Below are positions 1 through 5,754 of a stretch of 6,024 nt of DNA, piece after piece (positions within the stretch are counted from its first letter, which is position 1; each line of letters opens with the position of its first letter). The stretch is from JAIVJN01 sp036732565 (GTDB lineage Bacteria > Acidobacteriota > Vicinamibacteria > Vicinamibacterales > UBA2999), in assembly GCA_036732565.1 (NCBI GenBank), contig DAINCF010000451.1, positions 1 to 6,024 of the forward strand, in the 5' to 3' direction. Below the pieces are notes generated by a model, which worked only from the letters and a program-made list of their open reading frames with translations, made no database searches and was not told the DNA's origin. The position numbers were made by a program, and so were the translations under genes.

Positions 1-315
1 GACCGAGCCCGCGGCCAGGCTGTGATCGCCGCCGAGCGCGACCGGCAGCGCGCCCCCCTCGAGCGAGGCCAGCGAGATCTGCCACAGCTTCTGACACACC
101 CGCGCGATGTCCTTGACGTATCGCTTGCGCGGATCGCCCGCGCCCTTGGCTTCCGGAATGGGCGACGGGATGTCTCCCTTGTCGACGACCGGGACGCCCA
201 GTAAAGAGAGCTGCTCGCGGATGCCGGCAATGCGAAACGCCGACGGACCCATGTCGGTGCCGCGCCGATTGCCGCCCAGGTCGAGCGGGACGCCGATGAG
301 ATGAATAGGACCCAT
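1..315 (-). CDS. rocF: Arginase, N-terminal 105 residues (gene runs off the left edge)
   Basis: Manganese enzyme of the ureohydrolase family; arginases hydrolyse L-arginine to ornithine and urea in the cytoplasm. The visible 105 residues open with IHLIGVPLDLGGNRRGTDMG and then PSAFR (residues 4-28), the usual arginase N-terminus. They end with GGDHSLAAGSV (95-105), where His98 should be the first Mn ligand of the family's GGDHS motif. The DxHxD and later metal motifs lie outside the window, so completeness cannot be judged. The ATG at 313-315 is preceded by GGAG with an 8-base spacer, which supports this start. It lies 75 bp downstream of hemG on the same strand, across a palindromic repeat, so co-transcription with the haem genes is possible but not assured. 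Agmatinase or formimidoylglutamase are the alternatives; the RRGTDMGPSAFR stretch favours arginase. Confidence 0.88.
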   Translation of the reverse strand, partial: MGPIHLIGVPLDLGGNRRGTDMGPSAFRIAGIREQLSLLGVPVVDKGDIPSPIPEAKGAGDPRKRYVKDIARVCQKLWQISLASLEGGALPVALGGDHSLAAGSV

Positions 316-323
316 GAGTCAGT

Positions 324-327
324 CTCC
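324..327 (-). promoter_or_regulatory. Shine-Dalgarno site of the arginase gene
   Basis: On the minus strand GGAG lies 8 bases before the ATG at 315, a normal ribosome-binding distance. It is one of only two clear ribosome-binding sites in the window and gives the arginase gene its own initiation signal, unlike hemG, which appears to depend on coupling to hemE. Confidence 0.6.
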
Positions 328-346
328 GACCATCCTTACCGATCTA

Positions 347-394
347 GGGCGGTTCGCGAACCGCCCCTACGCGCAGCTCGCGAACCGCCCCTAC
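347..394. repeat. REP-like palindrome plus 17-bp direct repeat between hemG and the arginase gene
   Basis: Positions 347-366 form a perfect 20-base inverted repeat: GGGCGGTTCG followed by its reverse complement. The 17-mer TCGCGAACCGCCCCTAC occurs at 354-370 and again at 378-394, separated by 7 bases. On the minus (transcribed) strand each copy reads GTAGGGGCGGTTCGCGA, and the first copy met by the ribosome supplies the TAG stop of hemG at 391-393. A GC-rich hairpin just after a stop codon could act as a transcription attenuator or protect mRNA 3' ends, as REP elements do. No U-run follows, so it is not a canonical intrinsic terminator. Dispersed-repeat status is inference from its palindromic form; copies elsewhere in the genome cannot be seen here. 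Confidence 0.75.
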
Positions 395-1758
395 CTGCGG
401 CCCAGCCACGCTACTGCCTTCGCGCCAACGGCGCGTCCATCGGCCACGCAGTCTGGAATCCCCGTCCCGCGATAGCTGCTACCGGTCAGGAAGAGGCCGT
501 GAATGGAGGCCAAGCGCTGGTCGATGGCGCGTAGCCATCGGTGATGGCCGACCTCGTGTTGGGCGGTAGCATGGGGCCACCTGAAGACGCGGGTCAGCAG
601 TGGGGCTGCCGTGATCGTGAGCCGTTGCGACAGCTCTTCGGTGACGCGATTGACCAGCGTCAAGTCATCGAGCGCCAGCAGGTCGGCATGGTCGATCCCC
701 CCGACGAAGCCGCGCAGCAGCACGTGCCCGTCGGGCGCGCGATTCGGCCATTTCGACGACACCCAGGTGCCCGCCATCAGCGTGCGGCGTTCGGCACGCG
801 GCACGACGAATCCGGACCCGGCCAGCGGATGCCGCACTTGATCGCGACGAAAGCCCAGCGCGACGATGGCGGTCGAGGCGTATCGAAGCGTCGCACATGT
901 CCGCGCCAACTCCGCATCCACGTCGCCGAGGAGCGTTGCGGTGACTCGCGCCGGCGTCGCCGCGATCAGCACGCGGGCGTCCAGGCCCTCACCGGTCTCG
1001 AGCGTCACCGCGAATGGCCCTCGACCACGAATGCGCGCGACGCGCGCATGGCACCGCACGGTGTCCGCGGGAAGCTTCGCGATGACGCCGTCCACCATCT
1101 CATCGAGCCCGCCCGCAAACGATCGAAACGCGCCATCCGCAGGGCGGTCGACTTTCAGCGCCCGCAGCGATCGAAGGACGCTTCCGTGGCTGCGCTCGGC
1201 CACGAGCAGGCGCGGGAACAACGCGCGCATCGAGAGGCGCTCGACGTCCCCGCCATGAATGCCCGCCAGTAGCGGCTCCGCGAGGTACGTCACCACCTCG
1301 TCGCCGAATCGCCGCCGCATGAACCCCCCAATCGATTCATCGTCGAGGTCTCTGGCCTGAGGCACGAGAAGCTCCAGCGCCATCCGCAGCTTGGCAGGCC
1401 ACGAGAACAACGATGTCGTCAGCAGCGGGCCAAGTCGGGTGGGGATGCCGAGAAACGACGCGTCAGGAAGCGGCACGAGCGCGTCGTTGCGGACGACATA
1501 GGCCGTGCGCGGCGTCAGCGTCGGGACGAGACGATCGCCGAGGCCGATTTCGCGAGCGAGGTCGATGGCGGCAGGCTTCTGAACCAGCAGCGAATCGGGT
1601 CCGGCATCGATGACGAACCCGTCGACACGTTCCGTGCGAATGACGCCACCTGGCCGCGCGTGTTGCTCCAGCACCAGGCAGTGATGTCCGCGCGCGCACA
1701 GCTCGTGGGCCGCCGACAACCCCGCGATGCCGGCGCCGATGATGACCGCATCGATCAT
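391..1758 (-). CDS. hemG: Protoporphyrinogen oxidase, HemY/PPOX type (FAD-dependent)
   Basis: Oxidises protoporphyrinogen IX to protoporphyrin IX, the penultimate step of haem synthesis, using FAD. The 455-residue length is normal for the HemY/PPOX family. The N-terminus carries the Rossmann FAD motif GAGIAGLSAAHEL (8-20, GxGxxG), with Glu31 at the end of the second strand as the expected ribose ligand, then RPGGVIRTE (35-43). The C-terminus has the second flavin-binding block LTGSSYRGTGIPDC (424-437), typical of PPOX. An upstream in-frame extension would run 243 bases back into hemE. I start at the ATG at 1758 because it overlaps the hemE stop (ATGA), places the FAD motif at the N-terminus as in homologues, and has no Shine-Dalgarno site of its own, which fits translational coupling. 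In monoderm bacteria the homologue oxidises coproporphyrinogen III instead; the diderm reading is inferred. Its stop codon lies inside a repeat. Confidence 0.93.
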   Translation of the reverse strand: MIDAVIIGAGIAGLSAAHELCARGHHCLVLEQHARPGGVIRTERVDGFVIDAGPDSLLVQKPAAIDLAREIGLGDRLVPTLTPRTAYVVRNDALVPLPDASFLGIPTRLGPLLTTSLFSWPAKLRMALELLVPQARDLDDESIGGFMRRRFGDEVVTYLAEPLLAGIHGGDVERLSMRALFPRLLVAERSHGSVLRSLRALKVDRPADGAFRSFAGGLDEMVDGVIAKLPADTVRCHARVARIRGRGPFAVTLETGEGLDARVLIAATPARVTATLLGDVDAELARTCATLRYASTAIVALGFRRDQVRHPLAGSGFVVPRAERRTLMAGTWVSSKWPNRAPDGHVLLRGFVGGIDHADLLALDDLTLVNRVTEELSQRLTITAAPLLTRVFRWPHATAQHEVGHHRWLRAIDQRLASIHGLFLTGSSYRGTGIPDCVADGRAVGAKAVAWLGRR

Positions 1759-2801
1759 GCGAGAACGTGACGATGGACGAGATGCGCGAGATGCTGGACG
1801 TGCTCCACGGGAGTCTCCGGCAGGATCCCGTGCCCGAGGTTGAAGATGTGGCCCGGCCGGCCGCCGACGCGCGCCAGCACGTCTTCCGCCGCGCGGGTCA
1901 GTCGATCCTCGGGGCCGAACAGCAGGGTTGGATCGAGGTTCCCCTGGATCGCGCGGTCGACGCCGATGCGTGCCCACGCCTCGTCGATCGGAATGCGCCA
2001 ATCCGCGCCGATGACATCGCCACCCGCCTCGCGCATCTCGCGAAGAATGGTCGCGGTGCCGGTCCCGAAGTGAATCGTCGGCACACCCAGGCCTTCGACG
2101 GCGGCGAAGATGCGGCGGGTGTGGGGCAGGACGAACTCACGATAGTCCCCGGGGTTGAGCGCGCCGACCCACGAATCGAACACCTGAACAGCGTCGACGC
2201 CGGCGTCGATCTGCGCCACGAGGTAGTCCCCGACGATGGACGCGAGCTTCTCGCAGAGGCGATGCCACGCGGCGGGGTGCTGGTACATCAACGCCTTCGT
2301 CAGCGCGAAGTTATTGGAATGTCCGCCCTCGATGGCATAGGAGGCGAGCGTGAACGGCGCGCCAGCGAAGCCGATCAGCGGGATGTGCGCCGGGAGCTCC
2401 CGCTTGACCTGCCGAATGGCCTGAAGTACGTAGTCGAGCGCCTCGCGAGGCTCGAAGACCTGCGTGCGGTCGATATCAGCCGTCGTCCTCAGGGGCGCGT
2501 GCACCGAGGGACCCTCGCCCTTCACGAAATCGAAGGGAATCCCCATTGGCTCGAGCGGCAGCAGCAAATCGGAGAAGATGATGGCCGCATCGACATCGAG
2601 CCGACGAATCGGCTGCAGCGTCACCTCGGTCGCAAGATCCGGGGTCCGGCACAGTTGCAGCAGCGTGTAGTTCTGGCGGAGAGCACGATATTCCGGCATG
2701 TAGCGACCGGCCTGCCGCATGAACCAGACCGGGGTGGTGTCGACGGGTTGGCGGCGGCAAGCGCGGAGAAACCGCGGTTCATTGGGCGCGGACGTCATCA
2801 T
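1755..2801 (-). CDS. hemE: Uroporphyrinogen decarboxylase
   Basis: Cytoplasmic enzyme that removes four carboxyl groups from the acetate side chains of uroporphyrinogen III to give coproporphyrinogen III. The full-length protein of 348 residues matches the family. Signature 1, PVWFMRQAGRYMPEYR (24-39), includes the substrate-binding Arg29 and Arg33. IIFSDLL holds the key Asp78. Signature 2, IGFAGAPFTLASY (143-155), ends in the active-site Tyr155. FDSWVGAL (208-215) and the late NLGHGILPET with His324 complete the active site, so it should be active. Two ATG codons stand in tandem (2801 and 2798) and the sequence cannot decide between them. Neither has a recognisable Shine-Dalgarno sequence, so the mRNA may have a very short leader. 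It overlaps hemG by 4 bp and is divergent from the rightward gene set across 43 bp. Confidence 0.96.
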   Translation of the reverse strand: MMTSAPNEPRFLRACRRQPVDTTPVWFMRQAGRYMPEYRALRQNYTLLQLCRTPDLATEVTLQPIRRLDVDAAIIFSDLLLPLEPMGIPFDFVKGEGPSVHAPLRTTADIDRTQVFEPREALDYVLQAIRQVKRELPAHIPLIGFAGAPFTLASYAIEGGHSNNFALTKALMYQHPAAWHRLCEKLASIVGDYLVAQIDAGVDAVQVFDSWVGALNPGDYREFVLPHTRRIFAAVEGLGVPTIHFGTGTATILREMREAGGDVIGADWRIPIDEAWARIGVDRAIQGNLDPTLLFGPEDRLTRAAEDVLARVGGRPGHIFNLGHGILPETPVEHVQHLAHLVHRHVLA

Positions 2802-2844
2802 TCGTTGATATAGTATCGAGTTTATTTTTCATTCCGGAGGCCCA
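2802..2844. promoter_or_regulatory. AT-rich divergent intergenic region, probable promoters for hemE and the rightward genes
   Basis: This 43-bp gap is the only AT-rich pocket in an otherwise GC-rich window and lies between two divergent start codons. On the plus strand TATAGT (2809-2814) differs by one base from the TATAAT consensus and would place transcription near 2821, giving a short leader. On the minus strand TACTAT (2816-2811) is a weaker match and would place the hemE start site within a few bases of its ATG. No convincing -35 box at 16-18 bp was found for either direction, and no operator palindrome was found. The promoter role rests mainly on position and composition. Confidence 0.4.
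2836..2840 (+). promoter_or_regulatory. Shine-Dalgarno site deciding the GTG start at 2845
   Basis: GGAGG lies four bases before the GTG at 2845-2847. The spacing is on the short side, but the match to the anti-Shine-Dalgarno core is perfect. No ATG in this frame lies close by, so this site is the reason to accept GTG as the initiator of the nuclease-like gene. Confidence 0.6.
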
Positions 2845-3588
2845 GTGAGCCCGATCCTCACCCGCCCGGTCCGCGAGCAGTTCGAACACGACCGCATCAT
2901 TCGACTTCTCCAGGCCCGTTACCGGCGGAAGCACGAGGTGGCCATCAATCCAGGGGCCGAGCAGAATGCCTCAGTGAATGTCGGCGAACAAACGGTATTT
3001 CCGGACCTCGTTCTCTATAGCCAGGAGCGTGGGCGACGGCTGCAGGGGACGGTGGAAGTCGAGACCGGCGAGTCCATCAACACCCTCGAGGCGATGTCTC
3101 AGTGGGCACTGTTCAGCCGCCTGCGGGTGCCGTTTTCCCTTTATGTACCGCCAACCGCGCTCGACACGACCCGTCGGCTGTGCGTCGAGCATGGCATCAG
3201 CGTGAGCGAAATCTGGACCTATCACACCGCCCTCGACCAGGTGCGTTTCACGATGGTCCAGCGCTCGGCCATGCCCGTGGTGCCCAGGCCGAAACCCGCT
3301 CCCGTCTTGGACGAAAAGCCCTCGGCCACGCCCGAAAAGCCCGCCCCGGCCACCTCGACCAAGGCGGCCAAGCCAGTCAACCCGGCCAAGCCAGTCAACC
3401 CGGTCAAGCCGGTCAAGCCTGCCAGGGCCGTCGCCAAGCCGGCGGGGAAGGCGGCACCGAAGACCGCTCCGAAGACCGCTAAGCCGGCCTCGAAGCCAGC
3501 GGCCAAGCCCGCAGCCAAGAAGGCAGTGAAAACGGCACCCAAGGCGGCGGCCGCCCGCAAGGCCGCTCGACCCGCAAGGCGACGGTAG
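2845..3588 (+). CDS. Uncharacterised protein: PD-(D/E)XK-nuclease-like domain with a histone-H1-like basic tail
   Basis: I do not recognise a named family. The 247 residues fall into two parts. Residues 1-141 look globular. FPDLVLY (52-58, Asp54) and then TVEVETGES (69-77, Glu71 and Glu73) follow the strand-turn-strand pattern of PD-(D/E)XK nucleases. Gln86 in the next helix (MSQWALFSRL) recalls the RecB-type DYKTG...Q arrangement. The usual lysine of the motif is replaced by Glu73, so catalysis is uncertain. Residues about 142-247 are a disordered, strongly basic Lys/Ala/Pro tail with KPVNPAKPVNP-type repeats, ending AARKAARPARRR, like histone H1 or AlgP-type tails. It probably binds DNA or another polyanion. 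There is no signal peptide or membrane segment. The GTG start is supported by GGAGG upstream. Another uncharacterised gene follows after 8 bp, so the two are likely co-expressed. The nuclease-like assignment is inference from motifs only. Confidence 0.75.
   Translation: MSPILTRPVREQFEHDRIIRLLQARYRRKHEVAINPGAEQNASVNVGEQTVFPDLVLYSQERGRRLQGTVEVETGESINTLEAMSQWALFSRLRVPFSLYVPPTALDTTRRLCVEHGISVSEIWTYHTALDQVRFTMVQRSAMPVVPRPKPAPVLDEKPSATPEKPAPATSTKAAKPVNPAKPVNPVKPVKPARAVAKPAGKAAPKTAPKTAKPASKPAAKPAAKKAVKTAPKAAAARKAARPARRR
3367..3480 (+). repeat. Short in-frame tandem repeats in the basic tail region
   Basis: An 18-bp unit, GCCAAGCCAGTCAACCCG, occurs twice head-to-tail at 3367-3402. It is followed by two near-identical 9-bp units (GTCAAGCCG and GTCAAGCCT, 3403-3420). 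A separate 12-bp unit, CCGAAGACCGCT, occurs twice at 3457-3480. All units are multiples of three, so copy-number changes by slippage would alter tail length without breaking the reading frame. Confidence 0.85.
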
Positions 3589-3596
3589 AGACCGAG

Positions 3597-4268
3597 GTGC
3601 CGTTTCTCCGCCTGAGCCGCGATCGCCGCGGATACGAGAGCACATTCTTGCTGCATGCTGCGCATCCTGGCGCACGGCCGCGCGTGCTGTATTGGTATCG
3701 CACGGCCCCGAGCGTGCGCGTCGGACGACCGCCGCTCGACGAGGACGCCATTCGCCTCATCGAAGAGCAGCATCCGGACGTCGAGTTCAACTGGTCGGAG
3801 ATCCTGGCGGTCGGTGCGGCGATCAGCATCGAGGTCGAACCGACCCAGCCACCTCGCCGCCGGGGGAAGCCACAGCGGGGACCCGCACCCGAGGCGGCGC
3901 CTGGCCGGGTGGAAGACCTCCCAGACCGCGAACGGCCAGGACCATCGGACGCGCCAGACGTGGACGAGCCGATCGAGGTGCTCGGGGTCCCCTTGGCGAT
4001 GGAGCCACCGACTCCGCGCGCGCACGATCTGCTCGAGGAGCTCGTCGGCCGCGAGATCGCGACGCGACTGCATGCGCGCTTTGCCGAGTTGAGCGCGCGT
4101 ATCAGCGAGCTGGCGGCGACGGACGAGGCGTCACGCGAAGCGTGGCGCGCGCGGGCCGAACCTCTCAATCCCGATCTCTGGGTCACGCCCGACGAGATCC
4201 TCTCAGGCGTGCAGCGCGCCGATTCGTTGTTCGATCAATTGCGTCGCGAGCTCCTCGCGCGCGGCTAG
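3597..4268 (+). CDS. Conserved-looking protein of unknown function, second gene of the module
   Basis: I cannot assign a function. The 223-residue protein has a compact N-terminal part (about 1-80) that looks like a real folded domain, with RVLYWYRTAPSVRVGR (29-44), LDEDAIRLIEE (47-57) and HPDVEFNWSEIL (59-70). A proline/arginine/acid-rich linker of low complexity follows (about 81-131). The C-terminal region (about 140-223) is predicted helical and charged (HDLLEELVGREIATRLHARF), possibly a coiled coil or interaction surface. There is no signal peptide, membrane span or metal-binding cluster. The start is a GTG 8 bp after the stop of the nuclease-like gene, with only a weak GAG upstream, suggesting coupled translation. 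Its acidic stretches could complement the basic tail of its neighbour, but that is speculation. I am confident it is a gene because the frame stays open throughout and the intergenic gaps on both sides are tight. Confidence 0.8.
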   Translation: MPFLRLSRDRRGYESTFLLHAAHPGARPRVLYWYRTAPSVRVGRPPLDEDAIRLIEEQHPDVEFNWSEILAVGAAISIEVEPTQPPRRRGKPQRGPAPEAAPGRVEDLPDRERPGPSDAPDVDEPIEVLGVPLAMEPPTPRAHDLLEELVGREIATRLHARFAELSARISELAATDEASREAWRARAEPLNPDLWVTPDEILSGVQRADSLFDQLRRELLARG

Positions 4269-4281
4269 GTACTGGCCTTCT

Positions 4282-5754
4282 ATGCGACATATGCCACGCG
4301 GAATCCTCACCCTCGTCCTTCTGCTCGTCCTTCTGCTCGCCCTCGTCGTTCCAACCTCGGCACAGATCGCGACCCAGACCATTGTCAGCAACGTGACGGG
4401 CCTCATCGCGTTCGTTCAAGATCCCGTGGTGCCGAACACGTTCTATCTGGTGCGGCGGGCCGGCGAGATCCTGGTGCTCCAGAACGGAGGCGTGCTGCCG
4501 ACGCCGTTCCTGACTCTCGCCGTTGCGACTGGCGGCTCGGAGCAGGGCCTGCTCGGGATGGCGTTTCACCCGAATCCGAGCAGTAATTGGGTGTTCGTCA
4601 ACTTCACGGACACCGACGGCCATACGGTGGTCGCGCGCTTCACCCGCAACCCAGGAAACCTTCAGGCCGTGTCCGGGAGTCGGCTCGATCTCTTGTGGCC
4701 GACCGGCGAGCGTGTCATCCGACAGCCGGAGGTGAACCACAATGGCGGGCATCTCGCCTTCGGACCAGATGGTTTCCTCTACATCGGCCTCGGCGACGGT
4801 GGCGGGTTCAACGACGCGTTCGACACCGCGCAGAACCCGAATAGCCTGCTCGGCAAGATGCTGCGCATCGACGTGAACGTCGATCCGGGGGACCCGAAGG
4901 GCTATCGCGTACCGCCCAGCAATCCGTTCGTCGCGTTCATTCCGTTCGGCGAGATCTGGAGCATCGGTCTGAGGAATCCCTGGCGGTACTCGTTCGACAA
5001 TCCGGCACGGGGCGGCACGGGCGCGTTGATCATCGGAGACGTTGGCCAGGGCCAACGGGAGGAAGTGAACTACGAACCCGCCGGACGCAGCGGGCGCAAC
5101 TACGGGTGGCCGGCCCGCGAAGGCACGATCGCCACGCCCGGCGTGAACAAGCCGCTGGCGCCGTTGCCGCCGGTGAACCCGTTGTTCGATTACCCGCGAG
5201 GCATCGGTGTCGCCGTCACCGGTGGCTACGTCTATCGTGGCTCGGCGCTGCCACCGGCGTTTCGCGGACGCTACTTCGTCGGCGACTGGGGAACCGGCCT
5301 CGTCGGTTCGGTCGGCCTTGCGATCAATCCGACGACCGGCGACGCGAGCGTGTCCAGTGCGTTCGAGCATACCGCGGAGCTCGGCGGCGCAGCCCTGGGG
5401 CAGGTGTCGTCGTTCGCCGAGGACCTCGCGGGTGAGCTGTACATCATTCGCTACGATCCACCCGGCGCCGTCTACAAGATCGTCAGCGCCTGCGGCGGGC
5501 CTTCCTCGCCGAGCCTGACGCAGAGCGTCGGGGGACCGCTCGTCACGCTCACATGGAACGCGGTCGCAGGCGCTTCGGGGTACGTGCTCGAAGTCGGTCT
5601 CTCATCCGGTGCGGTGGACGTCACCATTCCCGTCGGCGCCGCCACAGCGGTGAGCGGCGTCGCGCCGTCCGGAACCTACTTCGCCCGGATACGCGCGCAG
5701 AATGGCTGCGGGTTGAGCGCGCCGTCCAATCAGGTCGTGGTCGTCGTGCCCTGA
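4282..5754 (+). CDS. Exported PQQ-dependent sugar dehydrogenase (glucose/sorbosone dehydrogenase family) with C-terminal Fn3-like domain
   Basis: Six-bladed beta-propeller of the soluble glucose dehydrogenase/aldose sugar dehydrogenase (YliI-like) family, which oxidises sugars with PQQ and Ca2+ outside the cytoplasm. A Sec signal peptide is clear: positive N-terminus, Leu/Val core (residues 8-23) and TSA-Q cleavage after Ala27. Family motifs in order: GSEQGLLGMAFHP (85-97); NHNGGHLAFGPDG (152-164) with the likely catalytic His153; GLGDGG (169-174); GLRNPWRYSFD (229-239) with Arg231 at the expected PQQ-contact position; then GDVGQGQREEVN, NYGWP, GGYVYRG and GDWGTG. Residues about 405-490 form a fibronectin-III-like module with Cys404 and Cys476 flanking it, perhaps as a disulfide. 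The start is uncertain between ATG 4282 and ATG 4291, and both lack a good ribosome-binding site; 4282 is 13 bp after the preceding stop. Substrate and true PQQ use are unproven. The 3' end overlaps a convergent gene by 25 bp. Confidence 0.9.
   Translation: MRHMPRGILTLVLLLVLLLALVVPTSAQIATQTIVSNVTGLIAFVQDPVVPNTFYLVRRAGEILVLQNGGVLPTPFLTLAVATGGSEQGLLGMAFHPNPSSNWVFVNFTDTDGHTVVARFTRNPGNLQAVSGSRLDLLWPTGERVIRQPEVNHNGGHLAFGPDGFLYIGLGDGGGFNDAFDTAQNPNSLLGKMLRIDVNVDPGDPKGYRVPPSNPFVAFIPFGEIWSIGLRNPWRYSFDNPARGGTGALIIGDVGQGQREEVNYEPAGRSGRNYGWPAREGTIATPGVNKPLAPLPPVNPLFDYPRGIGVAVTGGYVYRGSALPPAFRGRYFVGDWGTGLVGSVGLAINPTTGDASVSSAFEHTAELGGAALGQVSSFAEDLAGELYIIRYDPPGAVYKIVSACGGPSSPSLTQSVGGPLVTLTWNAVAGASGYVLEVGLSSGAVDVTIPVGAATAVSGVAPSGTYFARIRAQNGCGLSAPSNQVVVVVP
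4312..4335 (+). repeat. 12-bp tandem duplication in the signal-peptide core
   Basis: CTCGTCCTTCTG is repeated exactly twice within the codons for the hydrophobic stretch LVLLLVLLLALVV of the dehydrogenase signal peptide. The unit is in frame (four codons), so gain or loss of a copy would lengthen or shorten the hydrophobic core by four residues. Confidence 0.8.

Noticed and set aside
347..366. The GC-rich palindrome as a classical intrinsic terminator of hemG
   Set aside because: The stem is strong but no T-run follows on the minus strand, and the loop would be very short; it is better described as a REP-like repeat.
541..1272. A 243-codon plus-strand frame opposite hemG
   Set aside because: Antisense shadow of hemG; Arg/Gln/His-rich composition and no motif or ribosome-binding site.
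1759..2001. An 81-codon N-terminal extension of the hemG frame into hemE
   Set aside because: It is Arg/Pro-rich, overlaps the conserved 3' part of hemE, and would put sequence ahead of the FAD motif that starts at the N-terminus in homologues. The ATGA overlap start is better.
1767..2813. A 348-codon open frame on the plus strand opposite hemE
   Set aside because: It is the antisense shadow of a well-supported hemE. Its translation is Arg/Glu/Asp-rich with no recognisable domain, as expected from GC-rich codon bias.
3222..4073. A 283-codon minus-strand frame with an Ala/Gly/Leu-rich stretch that looks membrane-like
   Set aside because: The hydrophobic stretch is the reverse complement of the Lys/Ala/Pro repeats. 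The frame crosses two plus-strand genes and has no family resemblance.
2845..4268. The two unknown genes as a toxin-antitoxin or restriction-modification pair
   Set aside because: No methylase or specificity domain is present, neither protein resembles a known toxin or antitoxin, and sizes and composition do not fit; nearby mobile-element signs are also absent.
4183..5370. A 395-codon open frame on the minus strand opposite the sugar dehydrogenase
   Set aside because: The dehydrogenase carries many conserved motifs on the plus strand; the opposite frame has low-complexity charged sequence and no start signal.
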